This document shows positions 16,017 to 24,354 of a stretch of DNA of 64,000 bases, piece after piece (the stretch's first letter is position 1; every line of letters begins with the position of its first letter). A program made the translations under genes and the position numbers. Origin of the DNA: CATOSK01 sp963665735. GTDB taxonomy: Bacteria > Chloroflexota > Dehalococcoidia > Lucifugimonadales > UBA3495. Below the pieces are notes generated by a model. The model had not been told where the DNA came from and did not search any database. It saw only the letters and a list, made by a program, of their open reading frames with translations. Location of the stretch: contig OY762444.1 in assembly GCA_963665735.1 (NCBI GenBank), positions 1,736,001-1,800,000 on the forward strand. The letters run 5' to 3'.

Positions 16017-16171
16017 TCGAGAATCTCCGCGGTCTCCCGCACAAAGCCGTCGGAAAGTCCTCGAGACATTTTCTCCGACGACATTTCATAGCGTTGTTCG
16101 TATTTGCGAATTTTTTTGAGTTCCCGCTCTTTGAATTTTTCGATGGGAACGTGCACCACTCTTATCGGCAT
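15917..16171 (-). CDS. Putative antitoxin partner of TumE-like protein
   Basis: An 84-aa helical, charged protein: VPIEKFKERELKKIRKYEQRYEMSS, then GLSDGFVRETAEILEWMQAYHGLRYLEE and a low-complexity Thr/Ser/Pro tail that covers the overlap with the toxin gene. Short helical proteins with an E-x-x-Y-x-M-S-S motif commonly precede DUF6516 genes, which supports an antitoxin role. ATG 16171 with GAGG eight bases upstream is preferred to the longer frame to 16315. Confidence 0.65.
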   Translation of the reverse strand: MPIRVVHVPIEKFKERELKKIRKYEQRYEMSSEKMSRGLSDGFVRETAEILEWMQAYHGLRYLEEQTPTTGTPSTTTEPSTSSV

Positions 16172-16259
16172 GGCTGTAACCTCATTCGGGTTTGCTTGCT
16201 CTACTCTTTGCAACCTAATGTAACACATTGACGATACGCCAACAACGCTTGCCGCCGTC

Positions 16260-16374
16260 GCAGGACGATTGCAAAGTGTGGATACCAACGCCACGGAAAG
16301 GAATGTCCATGCCACCAGCCAAACGTCTATGCTACGGACAGGACGGCCATGAGCCCCTACTTTGCAATCGTCCT
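16260..16374. repeat. 17-bp inverted repeat upstream of glyA
   Basis: CAGGACGATTGCAAAGT (16260-16276) and its exact reverse complement (16358-16374) flank about 80 bases. The right arm overlaps a family C fragment (GCCCCTACTTTGCAATC), also seen near 17815. No ORF lies between the arms. Confidence 0.7.
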
Positions 16375-16393
16375 GCCGCCGCCGGCCCTTTCG

Positions 16394-16422
16394 TTGACAG
16401 AGATACGGGGGCAGGATAGACT
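16394..16422 (+). promoter_or_regulatory. glyA promoter
   Basis: Consensus -35 TTGACA, 17-base spacer, -10 TAGACT. Transcription would start near 16429, leaving a leader of about 98 bases before the glyA ATG. Confidence 0.65.
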
Positions 16423-16526
16423 AAGTTTATGTTACGGCCCGCCGCCCAAGGCATTGGCCGTCCTCAATAGGGATGCGTCCCGCCTCCTTCCGTTCTTTTA
16501 TTTCTTTGCCAATTCCAGGAGTAACC

Positions 16527-17771
16527 ATGTCCTTTTTGATGCAGCAAGACCCCGACGTTGCCCAGGCTATCCAGTCGGAAAACGCCCGCCAACGGGACAG
16601 CGTGGTGCTGATTGCCTCCGAAAATTACGCCAGCCGGGCGGTGCTGGAGGCCCAGGCCGGGGTGATGAACAACAAGTACGCCGAGGGCTACCCCGGACGC
16701 CGTTACTACGGCGGCTGCCAGTACGTGGACGTGGTGGAGCAGTTGGCCATTGACCGCGTTAAGGAACTTTTCGGGGCCGACCACGCCAACGTCCAGGCCC
16801 ATAGCGGCGCCCAGGCCAATATGTCCGCCTACTTTGCCCTGCTGGAACCCGGCGACACCGTGATGGGAATGCAGTTGGACCAAGGCGGCCACCTGACCCA
16901 CGGCGCCTCGGTCAACTTCTCCGGCAACCTGTACCAGTTCGTTCCCTACGGCGTTGACCGGGAGACGGAAACCATTGATTACGACCAGGTGGAACGGCTG
17001 GCCCGGGAGCATCGGCCCAAGCTCATCGTCGCCGGTTGCAGCGCCTACGCCCGGGTCATAGACTTCCCCCGTTTCCGGGCCATCGCCGACGAAGTGGACG
17101 CCAGCCTGATGGTGGACATGGCCCACATCGCCGGCCTCATCGCCGGCGGCGCCCATCCCTCCCCCTTTCCCCATGCCCAAGTGGTGACCTCCACCACCCA
17201 GAAGACCCTGCGCGGGCCACGGGGCGGCCTGGTGCTGTGCCAGGAAGACCTGGCCCGCAAGATTGATTACGCCGTCTTTCCCTTCATGCAGGGCGGCCCC
17301 TTCATGCACGTCATCGCCGCCAAGGCCGTCTGTTTCGCCGAGGCCCTGCAACCCGACTACGCCCGCTATGCCGCCCAAGTGGTTGCCAACGCCCAGGCGA
17401 TGGCCCTGGAACTTTCCGAGGCCGGGCTTAGGCTGGTGTCCGGCGGCACCGACAACCACCTTATCCTGGTGGACTTGACGCCGCTGCGGCTGACCGGGCG
17501 CGCCGTGGAAGTCGCCCTGGAAGAAGTGGGCATCAGCGCCAACAAGAACGCCATCCCCTTCGACCCCAAGCCGCCCCGCGTCACCAGCGGCCTGCGGCTG
17601 GGAACTCCGGCCATTACCAGTCGCGGGTTCAAGGAAGAGGAGACGAAAGAAGCGGCCCGTCTCATCCTGCGGGTGTTGACCAACATGAACGATGAATCGG
17701 TCAAAGGCCAGGTGGCCGACGAAGTTAAACAACTAACGTCCCAATTCCCGGTGCCGGGCCTGGACTTGTAA
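16527..17771 (+). CDS. glyA: Serine hydroxymethyltransferase
   Basis: A 414-aa fold-type I PLP enzyme that interconverts serine and glycine with tetrahydrofolate. Typical motifs: IASENYASRAVLEAQ, NKYAEGYPGRRYYGG, GASVNFSG, MVDMAHIAGLIA and the PLP-lysine site TSTTQKTLRGPRGG. In most family members the residue before the PLP lysine (K226) is His; here it is Gln225. CAGGAG lies six bases before ATG 16527. The gene stands alone behind its own promoter, about 330 bases ahead of the rpsF operon. Confidence 0.95.
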   Translation: MSFLMQQDPDVAQAIQSENARQRDSVVLIASENYASRAVLEAQAGVMNNKYAEGYPGRRYYGGCQYVDVVEQLAIDRVKELFGADHANVQAHSGAQANMSAYFALLEPGDTVMGMQLDQGGHLTHGASVNFSGNLYQFVPYGVDRETETIDYDQVERLAREHRPKLIVAGCSAYARVIDFPRFRAIADEVDASLMVDMAHIAGLIAGGAHPSPFPHAQVVTSTTQKTLRGPRGGLVLCQEDLARKIDYAVFPFMQGGPFMHVIAAKAVCFAEALQPDYARYAAQVVANAQAMALELSEAGLRLVSGGTDNHLILVDLTPLRLTGRAVEVALEEVGISANKNAIPFDPKPPRVTSGLRLGTPAITSRGFKEEETKEAARLILRVLTNMNDESVKGQVADEVKQLTSQFPVPGLDL

Positions 17772-17796
17772 CCGCCGGCCCACGCTGTCTACCAAG

Positions 17797-17992
17797 TAGG
17801 GGCGCGTGGTCGTGCGCCCCTGCTTTGCAATCACCCGCAACCCTTGGCCCGAGGGTCTTTTCGTTGTTACCCTGAACGATTTTTCACCCAGGTCTAAAAT
17901 TCTACGGGTAAGCCGACCCCTTCGGCCATGCTCAAGGCAGGGTTGGCGAAGGCAAGGATTTTGGATTCTTCGCTTTGGTCAGAATGACATAC
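17797..17992. repeat. Family C palindrome followed by family D element
   Basis: The gap between glyA and rpsF carries GTAGGGGCGCGTGGTCGTGCGCCCCT (17799-17823), then a divergent family D copy from about 17866 to 17990 (TTACCCTGAACG ... GGATTCTTCGCTTTGGTCAGAATGACAT). No gene is seen. Confidence 0.7.
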
Positions 17993-18044
17993 TCACGGGT
18001 GGACGGGATATTGAAAGGCCCGGAAAACCCCTGCCTAACCCTTG

Positions 18045-18073
18045 TTGAGCAGGTGGGGCGCCGATGCTATAAT
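18045..18073 (+). promoter_or_regulatory. rpsF operon promoter
   Basis: TTGAGC, exactly 17 bases, then a perfect TATAAT; the TTG start of rpsF is 32 bases downstream of the -10 box. Confidence 0.65.
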
Positions 18074-18105
18074 TGCGGGCAGTGTAATTTCCAGAGGAGA
18101 CCCTT

Positions 18106-18774
18106 TTGCGCAACTACGAACTGGTAACCATCCTTAGCCCCATGCTGAACCAGGAACAGGCCGTCGAGGCTTGGGGCCAGATTAAAGACTTCATCACCAA
18201 CCGCGACGGCGAGATTACCCGGGAAGCCGCCTGGGGCACCCGCCGCTTGGCCTATCCCATCCGCAAGGGGTCGTATGACTTCCTGGAGGGCAGTTACTAC
18301 GTGACCCAATTCGCCACGGACCGGCCCTTCAACGTGGAGTTGGAGAATTACCTGCGGTTTGACGAGCGGGTCTTGCGTTCCCTGGTGACCGTCACCGACC
18401 CCAACGTGCCGATGGGACATCCGGGCATGGCGGCAGCCCGGGCTGCCGCCACCGCCGCGGCCCAAGCCGCCGCCGCGCCGCCGGCCGACGCTCCCGCCCC
18501 GGCGGGAGAGGCTGCCCCCGCTCCGCCGGCCGCAGCCCCCGGCGCGCCGGCCCCGGCGGATGCGCTGCCGTCAGACCTGCCTCCTCCCGCCGAGACTCCG
18601 GCAGCGGCAGAGGCTCCCGCAACCCCGGCGGCTGCCCCGGTTGCGGACGCTCCGGCAGAAACCCCGGCCAGCGCCCCGGAACCGCCGGCCGCTGCCGAGC
18701 CGGAGGAAACGCCGGCTCCGGCTCAACCTGAACCGGCGGCCCAAGCCGAATCAGAGTCCCAACCCCAAGCGTAA
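18106..18774 (+). CDS. rpsF: Ribosomal protein bS6 with long Ala/Pro tail
   Basis: Residues 1-103 are a normal S6 domain (RNYELVTILSPML at the start, GTRRLAYPIRKGSYDFLEGSYYV, then LRFDERVLRSLVTV). After that come about 119 residues almost wholly of Ala, Pro, Glu and Ser, more than doubling the usual length of about 100. S6 binds S18 on the 30S platform. The TTG start is set by GAGGAG six bases upstream. It leads an operon with ssb and rpsR, the standard order. Confidence 0.93.
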   Translation: MRNYELVTILSPMLNQEQAVEAWGQIKDFITNRDGEITREAAWGTRRLAYPIRKGSYDFLEGSYYVTQFATDRPFNVELENYLRFDERVLRSLVTVTDPNVPMGHPGMAAARAAATAAAQAAAAPPADAPAPAGEAAPAPPAAAPGAPAPADALPSDLPPPAETPAAAEAPATPAAAPVADAPAETPASAPEPPAAAEPEETPAPAQPEPAAQAESESQPQA

Positions 18775-18798
18775 CCTTGCCTTCACGATAGGACGGCA

Positions 18799-19236
18799 TT
18801 GAACAAGATTATCGTAATCGGAAACCTGGGCCGCGACCCGGAAATGCGCTACACTGCCAGCGGTCAAAGCGTGACCAACTTCAGCATCGCTTCCAACCGC
18901 CGCTACACCTTGGCCAGCGGAGAACAGCGGGAAGAAACGGAGTGGTTCAACGTCAGCGCGTGGGGCCGCTTGGGTGAAACCTGCAACCAGTACCTTTCCA
19001 GGGGAAGCCAGGTCTATGTTGAAGGCCGGCTCCGCAGCCGCAGCTACACTGGACAGGACGGCCAACTGCGCTTTTCCAACGATATTACCCTTACCGATGT
19101 CCAGTTCCTGGGCCGCGCCGGCGGCATGGGCGACGACCGCCCCGATTACGGCGGCGGTATGGGCGGTGGTGGAATGGGCGGCGGCATGACCGGCGGAGGC
19201 CCGCCCCAGGACGACATAGACGACTTGCCCTTCTAG
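18799..19236 (+). CDS. ssb: Single-stranded DNA-binding protein
   Basis: A 145-aa SSB. The OB-fold occupies residues 1-105 (MNKIIVIGNLGRDPEMRY, WFNVSAWGRLGE, GSQVYVEGRL), followed by a Gly/Met-rich linker and the acidic tip DDIDDLPF, which recruits partner proteins. It begins with TTG 24 bases after the rpsF stop and is followed by rpsR. It coats single-stranded DNA as a tetramer during replication and repair. Confidence 0.95.
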   Translation: MNKIIVIGNLGRDPEMRYTASGQSVTNFSIASNRRYTLASGEQREETEWFNVSAWGRLGETCNQYLSRGSQVYVEGRLRSRSYTGQDGQLRFSNDITLTDVQFLGRAGGMGDDRPDYGGGMGGGGMGGGMTGGGPPQDDIDDLPF

Positions 19237-19276
19237 GCCGGCGGTCGGCCAGTAAATTGAGAGGAATACTCTGCCA

Positions 19277-19771
19277 ATGACTACGACCCAGCAGCCCGCA
19301 CCAGCCGCGCCCCAACCCGGCGAACCCGCTCCGGCGCCCCAGACTGCCCCGGCCGGCGCTCCCCGTCCCGGCGGCCCGCCCAACCAGGGCGGCGCTCCTC
19401 GGCCCGGCGGCCCTCCCGGACCGGGCGGCGGCCCCCGCCCCGGCGGTGGTTATCGGCCCGGCGGCCCCCGTCCCGGCGGCGGCTATCGCCCCGGCGGCGG
19501 CCCCCGCGGCGGACGGCCTCGGGGACGCTACGGCCCCCGCCGGCGGGTCTGTTCCTTCTGTGTCGAACACATCAATTACATTGACTACAAGGACGTTGAC
19601 CGTCTGCGCCGGTTCATCTCCGACCGGGCCAAAATCGAACCCACCCGCAAGACCGGGGTTTGCGCCAAGCACCAGCGCCTGTTGAGCAACGCCATCAAGC
19701 GCGCCCGCCACCTGGCCCTGCTCCCCTTCATTCCCACTCCTTCCATGAACCTGGGCGGCTACCGCCGTTAG
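19277..19771 (+). CDS. rpsR: Ribosomal protein bS18 with Gly/Pro-rich N-terminal extension
   Basis: The S18 core starts at about residue 92 (RRRVCSFCVEHINYIDYKDVD) and ends LALLPFIP. It has CxxC plus a later CAKH, the zinc-binding C+ form. It is preceded by about 90 residues built of Pro-Gly-Gly-Ala-Arg repeats, so the 164-aa protein is about twice the usual size. The extension becomes strongly basic near the core (RGGRPRGRYGPRRR), as for RNA-contacting tails. The start at ATG 19277 follows GAGAGGAAT. Confidence 0.92.
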   Translation: MTTTQQPAPAAPQPGEPAPAPQTAPAGAPRPGGPPNQGGAPRPGGPPGPGGGPRPGGGYRPGGPRPGGGYRPGGGPRGGRPRGRYGPRRRVCSFCVEHINYIDYKDVDRLRRFISDRAKIEPTRKTGVCAKHQRLLSNAIKRARHLALLPFIPTPSMNLGGYRR

Positions 19772-19789
19772 CCCGGCGGGTTGCCCAAA

Positions 19790-19990
19790 CCGTCATTCCG
19801 ACCAACGAGAGGAATCTAAAATTCTTGCCGCCGTTAACGTCAACCCGCCCCCGGAATTTTAGGTTCCTGGAACCGCCGGCAATGACCGCCAGAATGTCTT
19901 GGCCCCAATCCGGGAATCCGTCTCCGGGACCAAACCTTTGGCCCCGGATTGCCCGGATTGCCGCCGTTGCGGGAATGACGGGTAAGAGGT
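19790..19990. repeat. Divergent family A/D units
   Basis: The gap between rpsR and the next gene holds AAACCGTCATTCCGACCAACGAGAGGAATC, TTTTAGGTTCCTGGAACCGCCGG-like and CGGGAATGACGGGTAAG segments, that is, worn copies of the palindromic units. No ORF. Confidence 0.5.
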
Positions 19991-20001
19991 CGGTTTAGGT
20001 T

Positions 20002-21216
20002 ATGGCCCTTTCCTGGCTGCGCCGTCAAAACCCCCCGGAACCCGCCGCCCCACCGCGGGGGCAGTCTCCCGGCCCGGCTTCCCGCCGGCGTCGCAACCGC
20101 CGCCGCGCCGCCAGCGAAGAGTCCGTCGTGCCGGCCCGCACTCGCGCCCAGCGGGAAGTCCGCCGCCAGCGTCTTGCCATCACCGTCGGCGCCATGCTGA
20201 TTCTGCTCATCGTCGGCATCGTCGCCGTGGGCTACTACCGGGAGTTTTTCCAGCCGCCCCGGGTCACCGCCGGCGAAATCCGCGGCGTCAAGTTCACTAT
20301 GGGCGACCTGGTGGAGCGCATCCGGGTGCTCCAGGGAATCAACCGCTACGAAGGGGGCCGGGTTGACCTGAGCGTCGTCCCCTTCCAGTACCTCCAGGAT
20401 ATGCTCAACGCCGAGATACTCAAACAGGCCGCCCCCGGACTGGGCATTACCGTTAACGAAGACGATATTGACGAAAGAATCAAAGCCCAGTTCCATCCCC
20501 AGGCGGAGGCCGGCCAGCAGGTTGACCCCGGCCAGTTGGAGCAGGAATTTGACAACCAGTACACCAACTTTCTGACCCAGGTGCGTTTGGATGAACAGGA
20601 CTACCGCGACCTGGTTTCCGAGCAGCTCCACCGGGCGCAGCTTACCGCCATGTTCGCCGGCACCATCCCCGAAATGCCGGCCCAGGTGGAAGTCGAGTGG
20701 ATTCGCATGACCTTTGAGACCGACGCCGACCCGCGGGCGGTGCGGGAGCGGCTGGATGAGGAAGAGTTTTCCGTAGTTGCCGCCGAGGTGGGCACTCCCG
20801 AGGGTTTCGCCAACTTTGAGGGCTACGTCGGTTGGGTGCCGGAAGGCGCCTTCCCGGAACTGGACTTCGTGCTTTTCGGCAACCCCGAAGCCGAAAACGA
20901 GGAAGACCGCCAACCCTTGCCGGTGGGTGAAATCAGCGATCCGGCCTACGTTCAGGACGGCATCTATATCATCCGTAAACTGTCCGGGCCGGAGGAACGG
21001 GAACTGGGCCCGATTATGCACTTCAAGCTGGCCCGGGAAATGGTGGACGAGTGGCGCAACGAGCAGTTGACCCGCGGCAGCAAGGAAGGCTGGGTTTACA
21101 TTAACTTCGACAGCGAACTTTACGCCTGGGTTGCCGACCAGGTGCGGCTGACCGCGCCCCGCATCGAACAGCCGCCGCCCCAGCAGCCGGGCGGTTTCCC
21201 GGTGGGAGGCCAGTAA
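20002..21216 (+). CDS. Membrane-anchored SurA/PrsA-like peptidylprolyl isomerase
   Basis: A 404-aa protein: a polar, Arg-rich cytoplasmic N-terminus (residues 1-58), one transmembrane helix (about 59-78, TVGAMLILLIVGIVAVGYY), a SurA-N-like helical part with NAEILKQAAPGLGITVNEDDIDE, and a parvulin-like region (about 230-335) with GYVGWVPEGAFPELDFVLF and PVGEISDPAYVQDGIYIIRKL. It ends in a Pro/Gln/Gly tail. It should fold exported proteins outside the membrane. It ends nine bases before hom, suggesting co-transcription. Confidence 0.8.
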   Translation: MALSWLRRQNPPEPAAPPRGQSPGPASRRRRNRRRAASEESVVPARTRAQREVRRQRLAITVGAMLILLIVGIVAVGYYREFFQPPRVTAGEIRGVKFTMGDLVERIRVLQGINRYEGGRVDLSVVPFQYLQDMLNAEILKQAAPGLGITVNEDDIDERIKAQFHPQAEAGQQVDPGQLEQEFDNQYTNFLTQVRLDEQDYRDLVSEQLHRAQLTAMFAGTIPEMPAQVEVEWIRMTFETDADPRAVRERLDEEEFSVVAAEVGTPEGFANFEGYVGWVPEGAFPELDFVLFGNPEAENEEDRQPLPVGEISDPAYVQDGIYIIRKLSGPEERELGPIMHFKLAREMVDEWRNEQLTRGSKEGWVYINFDSELYAWVADQVRLTAPRIEQPPPQQPGGFPVGGQ

Positions 21217-21225
21217 CGCCAACGG

Positions 21226-22524
21226 ATGAGTGACGCGCCGGAAATAAACGTCGGGCTGATGGGTTTGGGCGTAGTCGGCGGGGGCGTGGCCGCCGCTTTG
21301 CTGGACGCCAACGGCGCCGTGTCCCAAAAAGTCGGCCTGCCCGTCAACCTGAAACGGGTCTTGGTGCGCGATCCGGCCCGTCCCCGAGACGCCGACGTGC
21401 CTTCCCACCTGATTACCACCAACCCGGAAGACATTTTAGGCGACCCCGCCGTTAACGTGGTGGTGGAAGTCATCGGCGGCGAAGACCCGGCGGCCCGCTA
21501 CCTGGAAACCGCCCTGGCCTCCGGCAAGCACGTCGTCACCGCCAACAAAGAGGTCATGGCCAAGCACGGCCCGCGGCTGTTCGACCTGGCCCGGCGCAAT
21601 AACGCCCATCTGCTCTTTGAGGCCAGCGCCGGCGGCGGCATCCCCATCATCGGCAGTCTCACCGGGCAGTTGCTGGCCAACGAGATCCGCTCCATCCGCA
21701 GCATCATCAACGGCACCACCAACTACATCCTGACCCGCATGGCCTACGACCACGCCGACTTTGACGACGCGCTGGCCGAGGCCCAGCAGCGGGGTTACGC
21801 CGAGGCCGACCCCACCAACGACGTTGAGGGTTTTGACGCCGTTTACAAGCTGTCCATCCTGGCGTCCCTGGCCTTTCACCAACGGGTTGCCCCGGAGGAC
21901 GTTTACCGGGAAGGCATATCCGCCCTCCAGCCCCAGGATTTCCGCTACGCTCAAGAGTTGGGCTGCGCCATCAAGTCCCTGGCCATCGCCACCCAGGAAT
22001 CCGACGGCATCCGGGCCCGGGTCTATCCGGCCCTGATACCCTTGGAGCGTATGCTGGCCAAGGTGGATGGGGTGTATAATGCGGTGGAAGTCACCGGCAA
22101 CCTGTGCGGTCAAGTGCTGCTGCACGGCATGGGCGCCGGGCGCGGCCCCACTACCAGCGCCGTGGTGGGCGACTTGATGGAAATTGGCCGCCGACTGCGG
22201 GAAGGACAGCCGGCCGCCCCGGTAGCCGCTACCGAAGCCGGCCAACCCGTCAAGTCCGTTGACGATTTGGAAACCCGGTATTACCTGCGCTTGAACTGCG
22301 CTGACCAGGCCGGGGTGCTGGCCCAGATTTCCCGGATTCTGGGCGACGGCAACATCAGCATCGCCTCGGTATTGCAGAAAGACACCTTCCCGGAGGAACA
22401 AACGGCGGAACTGGTCATCACCACCCACCCGGCCCACGAAGCCTCGGTGCGGCAAGCCTTGGCGCTGGTGGCCGACCTCAGCGTCGTCAACCGGGTCTGC
22501 AACGTGCTGCGGATAGAAGATTAA
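21226..22524 (+). CDS. hom: Homoserine dehydrogenase
   Basis: The 432-aa enzyme reduces aspartate semialdehyde to homoserine. It has the nucleotide-binding GLGVVGGGVAAAL (residues 9-21), NGTTNYILTRM, the catalytic and substrate-binding ADPTNDVEGFDAVYKLSIL, and a C-terminal ACT domain (about residues 350-430, CADQAGVLAQISRILGDGNIS) expected to sense threonine. It is followed by thrC2, giving the homoserine-to-threonine branch except for homoserine kinase, which is not in this window. Confidence 0.95.
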   Translation: MSDAPEINVGLMGLGVVGGGVAAALLDANGAVSQKVGLPVNLKRVLVRDPARPRDADVPSHLITTNPEDILGDPAVNVVVEVIGGEDPAARYLETALASGKHVVTANKEVMAKHGPRLFDLARRNNAHLLFEASAGGGIPIIGSLTGQLLANEIRSIRSIINGTTNYILTRMAYDHADFDDALAEAQQRGYAEADPTNDVEGFDAVYKLSILASLAFHQRVAPEDVYREGISALQPQDFRYAQELGCAIKSLAIATQESDGIRARVYPALIPLERMLAKVDGVYNAVEVTGNLCGQVLLHGMGAGRGPTTSAVVGDLMEIGRRLREGQPAAPVAATEAGQPVKSVDDLETRYYLRLNCADQAGVLAQISRILGDGNISIASVLQKDTFPEEQTAELVITTHPAHEASVRQALALVADLSVVNRVCNVLRIED

Positions 22525-22635
22525 ACGGGAAAGAACGACGCGCCGCCCCGGCGTCAACCCCGGATTCGGAAATAGCGGGAATGGCGGCATGGGTACAGGC
22601 GCATCGGCCAGCAGAAGGACGGGCCACTAAAACGC

Positions 22636-23700
22636 ATGGGCATCGGAGTCCTGGAGAAGTATAGAGCGCGCCTCCCGGTGGGGGACTCTACGCCCATCTT
22701 CACTCTGGGCGAGGGCGATACTCCCTTGGTTAAGTCCCGCTGGCTGGGCCAGTCCGTCGGTTGCGATGACCTGTACTTCAAGCTGGAAGGGTGCAACCCC
22801 ACCGGCTCTTTCAAAGACCGGGGCATGGTAGTGGCAATGGCCAAGGCCCTGGAAGACGCTAGCCCAGCCGTCATGTGCGCCTCTACCGGCAACACCAGCG
22901 CATCGGCGGCGGCCTACGGCGCTTACTGCGGCTTGCCGGTGATGGTGCTGATACCCAAGGGGGAGGTGGCCCTGGGCAAGCTGGCCCAGGCAATGGCCTA
23001 CGGCGCGCGGATAATCATGGTGGACGGCAACTTTGACGTTTCCCTTAAACTGGTGCGCGACTTCACCGCCCAGCATCCCATCACCCTGGTCAACTCGGTC
23101 AACCCGCACCGGCTGGAAGGCCAGAAAACCGCCGCCTTTGAGGTGGCCGACGTGCTGGGGGATGCCCCCGACTATCTGTTTATCCCGGTGGGCAACGCCG
23201 GCAACATCACCGCCTACTGGCGGGGTTTCCAGGAGTATCGGCAGGCGGAGTTGACCTCCCGCCTGCCGCACATGATGGGCTTCCAGGCCGAGGGCGCGGC
23301 CCCCATCGTGCGGGGCTACCCCATCAACAACCCCCAGACCATCGCCTCCGCCATCCGCATCGGCAACCCGGCCAGTTGGGACAGCGCCATCAAGGCCCGG
23401 GACCAGTCGGGTGGCGTTATTGATTCCGTCACCGACGACGAAATTCTGGACGCCTACCGTCTGTTGGCCTCCCGCGAAGGCGTTTTCGGGGAGCCGGCCT
23501 CGGCGGCATCGGTAGCCGGGTTGATGAAAATGGCCCGCCAGGGTCTGGACCTGAAGGGCCGCCGGGTGGTGTGTATAATTACCGGGTCAGGCTTGAAAGA
23601 CCCCGACCTGGCGGTGAGCAGCGCCACCGCCCAGACCATTGAAGTTGAACCCACCGTCGAGGCGGTGGAGGCCGTGGCTTTCGCCGCCGCATCATCCTGA
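22636..23700 (+). CDS. thrC: Threonine synthase (second copy, short form)
   Basis: A 354-aa PLP enzyme without the zinc ribbon of the copy at 1980. Motifs: FTLGEGDTPLVKS, NPTGSFKDRGMVVAMAKA with the PLP lysine, CASTGNTSASAAAYGAYC and VPVGNAGNITAYWRGF-like phosphate loops. Being next to hom makes this the likely housekeeping enzyme for threonine. Start at ATG 22636; AAGGACGGG lies about 11 bases upstream. Confidence 0.93.
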   Translation: MGIGVLEKYRARLPVGDSTPIFTLGEGDTPLVKSRWLGQSVGCDDLYFKLEGCNPTGSFKDRGMVVAMAKALEDASPAVMCASTGNTSASAAAYGAYCGLPVMVLIPKGEVALGKLAQAMAYGARIIMVDGNFDVSLKLVRDFTAQHPITLVNSVNPHRLEGQKTAAFEVADVLGDAPDYLFIPVGNAGNITAYWRGFQEYRQAELTSRLPHMMGFQAEGAAPIVRGYPINNPQTIASAIRIGNPASWDSAIKARDQSGGVIDSVTDDEILDAYRLLASREGVFGEPASAASVAGLMKMARQGLDLKGRRVVCIITGSGLKDPDLAVSSATAQTIEVEPTVEAVEAVAFAAASS

Positions 23701-23787
23701 CAATTGTTGATTGGGTTGCCCGCCGCTCGTGGTGAGCCTGTCGAACCACGGGCGTCTTGACAGTAGTTTCACCGGAAAGGAATCATC

Positions 23788-24354
23788 ATCCACCAGCAGC
23801 GCATCGAAAAGGCCGTCGTGGAAATCCTGGACGCCGTTGGCGAAAACCCCCGGCGGGAGGGCTTGCTGGACACGCCCCAGCGGGTTGCCAGTATGTACGC
23901 CGAACTTTTTTCCGGCCTGGGGCTGGACCCGGCGGAGGCCATTGACGCCGTTTTCGACGAAGAACACCGCGACCCGGTAGTGCTGCGCGACGTGGATTTC
24001 TTTTCCGTCTGCGAACACCACCTTTTGCCCTTCTTCGGCAAGGCTCACCTGGCCTACCTTCCCAACGGCAAGATTGCCGGCATCAGCAAGCTGGCCCGTT
24101 CCCTGGAAGTCGCCGCCCGCCGCCCGCAAGTCCAGGAAAGGCTGACCCGCCAGTGGGCCGACGCCGTTTTCGAGGTCCTGAATCCCGTGGGATTGGTGGC
24201 CCGCATTGAGGCCGAACACCTTTGTATGTCCATGCGGGGCGTCAGGAAACCCGGTTCCAGGGTCGTCACCGTCGTCGCCCGCAACGTCGCCGAGGGAGAA
24301 CCCGGCTGCCCCGCCCGTCAAACCCTGCTGTCCCTGCTGGGTGAACCGTCGTGA
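23788..24354 (+). CDS. folE: GTP cyclohydrolase I, possibly started at ATC
   Basis: Zinc and active-site motifs are intact: FFSVCEHHLLPFFGKAHLAY, GISKLARSLEVAARRPQVQERLT and EAEHLCMSMRGV. It makes 7,8-dihydroneopterin triphosphate for folate. The first standard start codon is GTG 23818 (VEILDAVGENP), but the conserved N-terminal helix QQRIEKAVVEIL begins ten codons earlier. A clear GGAAAGGA at 23774-23781 sits six bases before ATC 23788 and an in-frame TAG at 23764 leaves no ATG, GTG or TTG between. I give the ATC start; the GTG start (178 aa) is the conservative choice. Confidence 0.85.
   Translation: MHQQRIEKAVVEILDAVGENPRREGLLDTPQRVASMYAELFSGLGLDPAEAIDAVFDEEHRDPVVLRDVDFFSVCEHHLLPFFGKAHLAYLPNGKIAGISKLARSLEVAARRPQVQERLTRQWADAVFEVLNPVGLVARIEAEHLCMSMRGVRKPGSRVVTVVARNVAEGEPGCPARQTLLSLLGEPS

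Noticed and set aside
16260..16374. Insertion element defined by the 17-bp inverted repeat upstream of glyA
   Set aside because: The 80 bases inside encode nothing, no target duplication is seen, and the right arm is part of a family C fragment found elsewhere.
16427..16526. Glycine or other riboswitch in the glyA leader
   Set aside because: The leader is only about 98 bases and I see no glycine-aptamer core or terminator/antiterminator pair.
16464..17732. Long minus-strand ORF opposite glyA
   Set aside because: Antisense shadow of a certain gene; Gly/His/Val-rich with no family.
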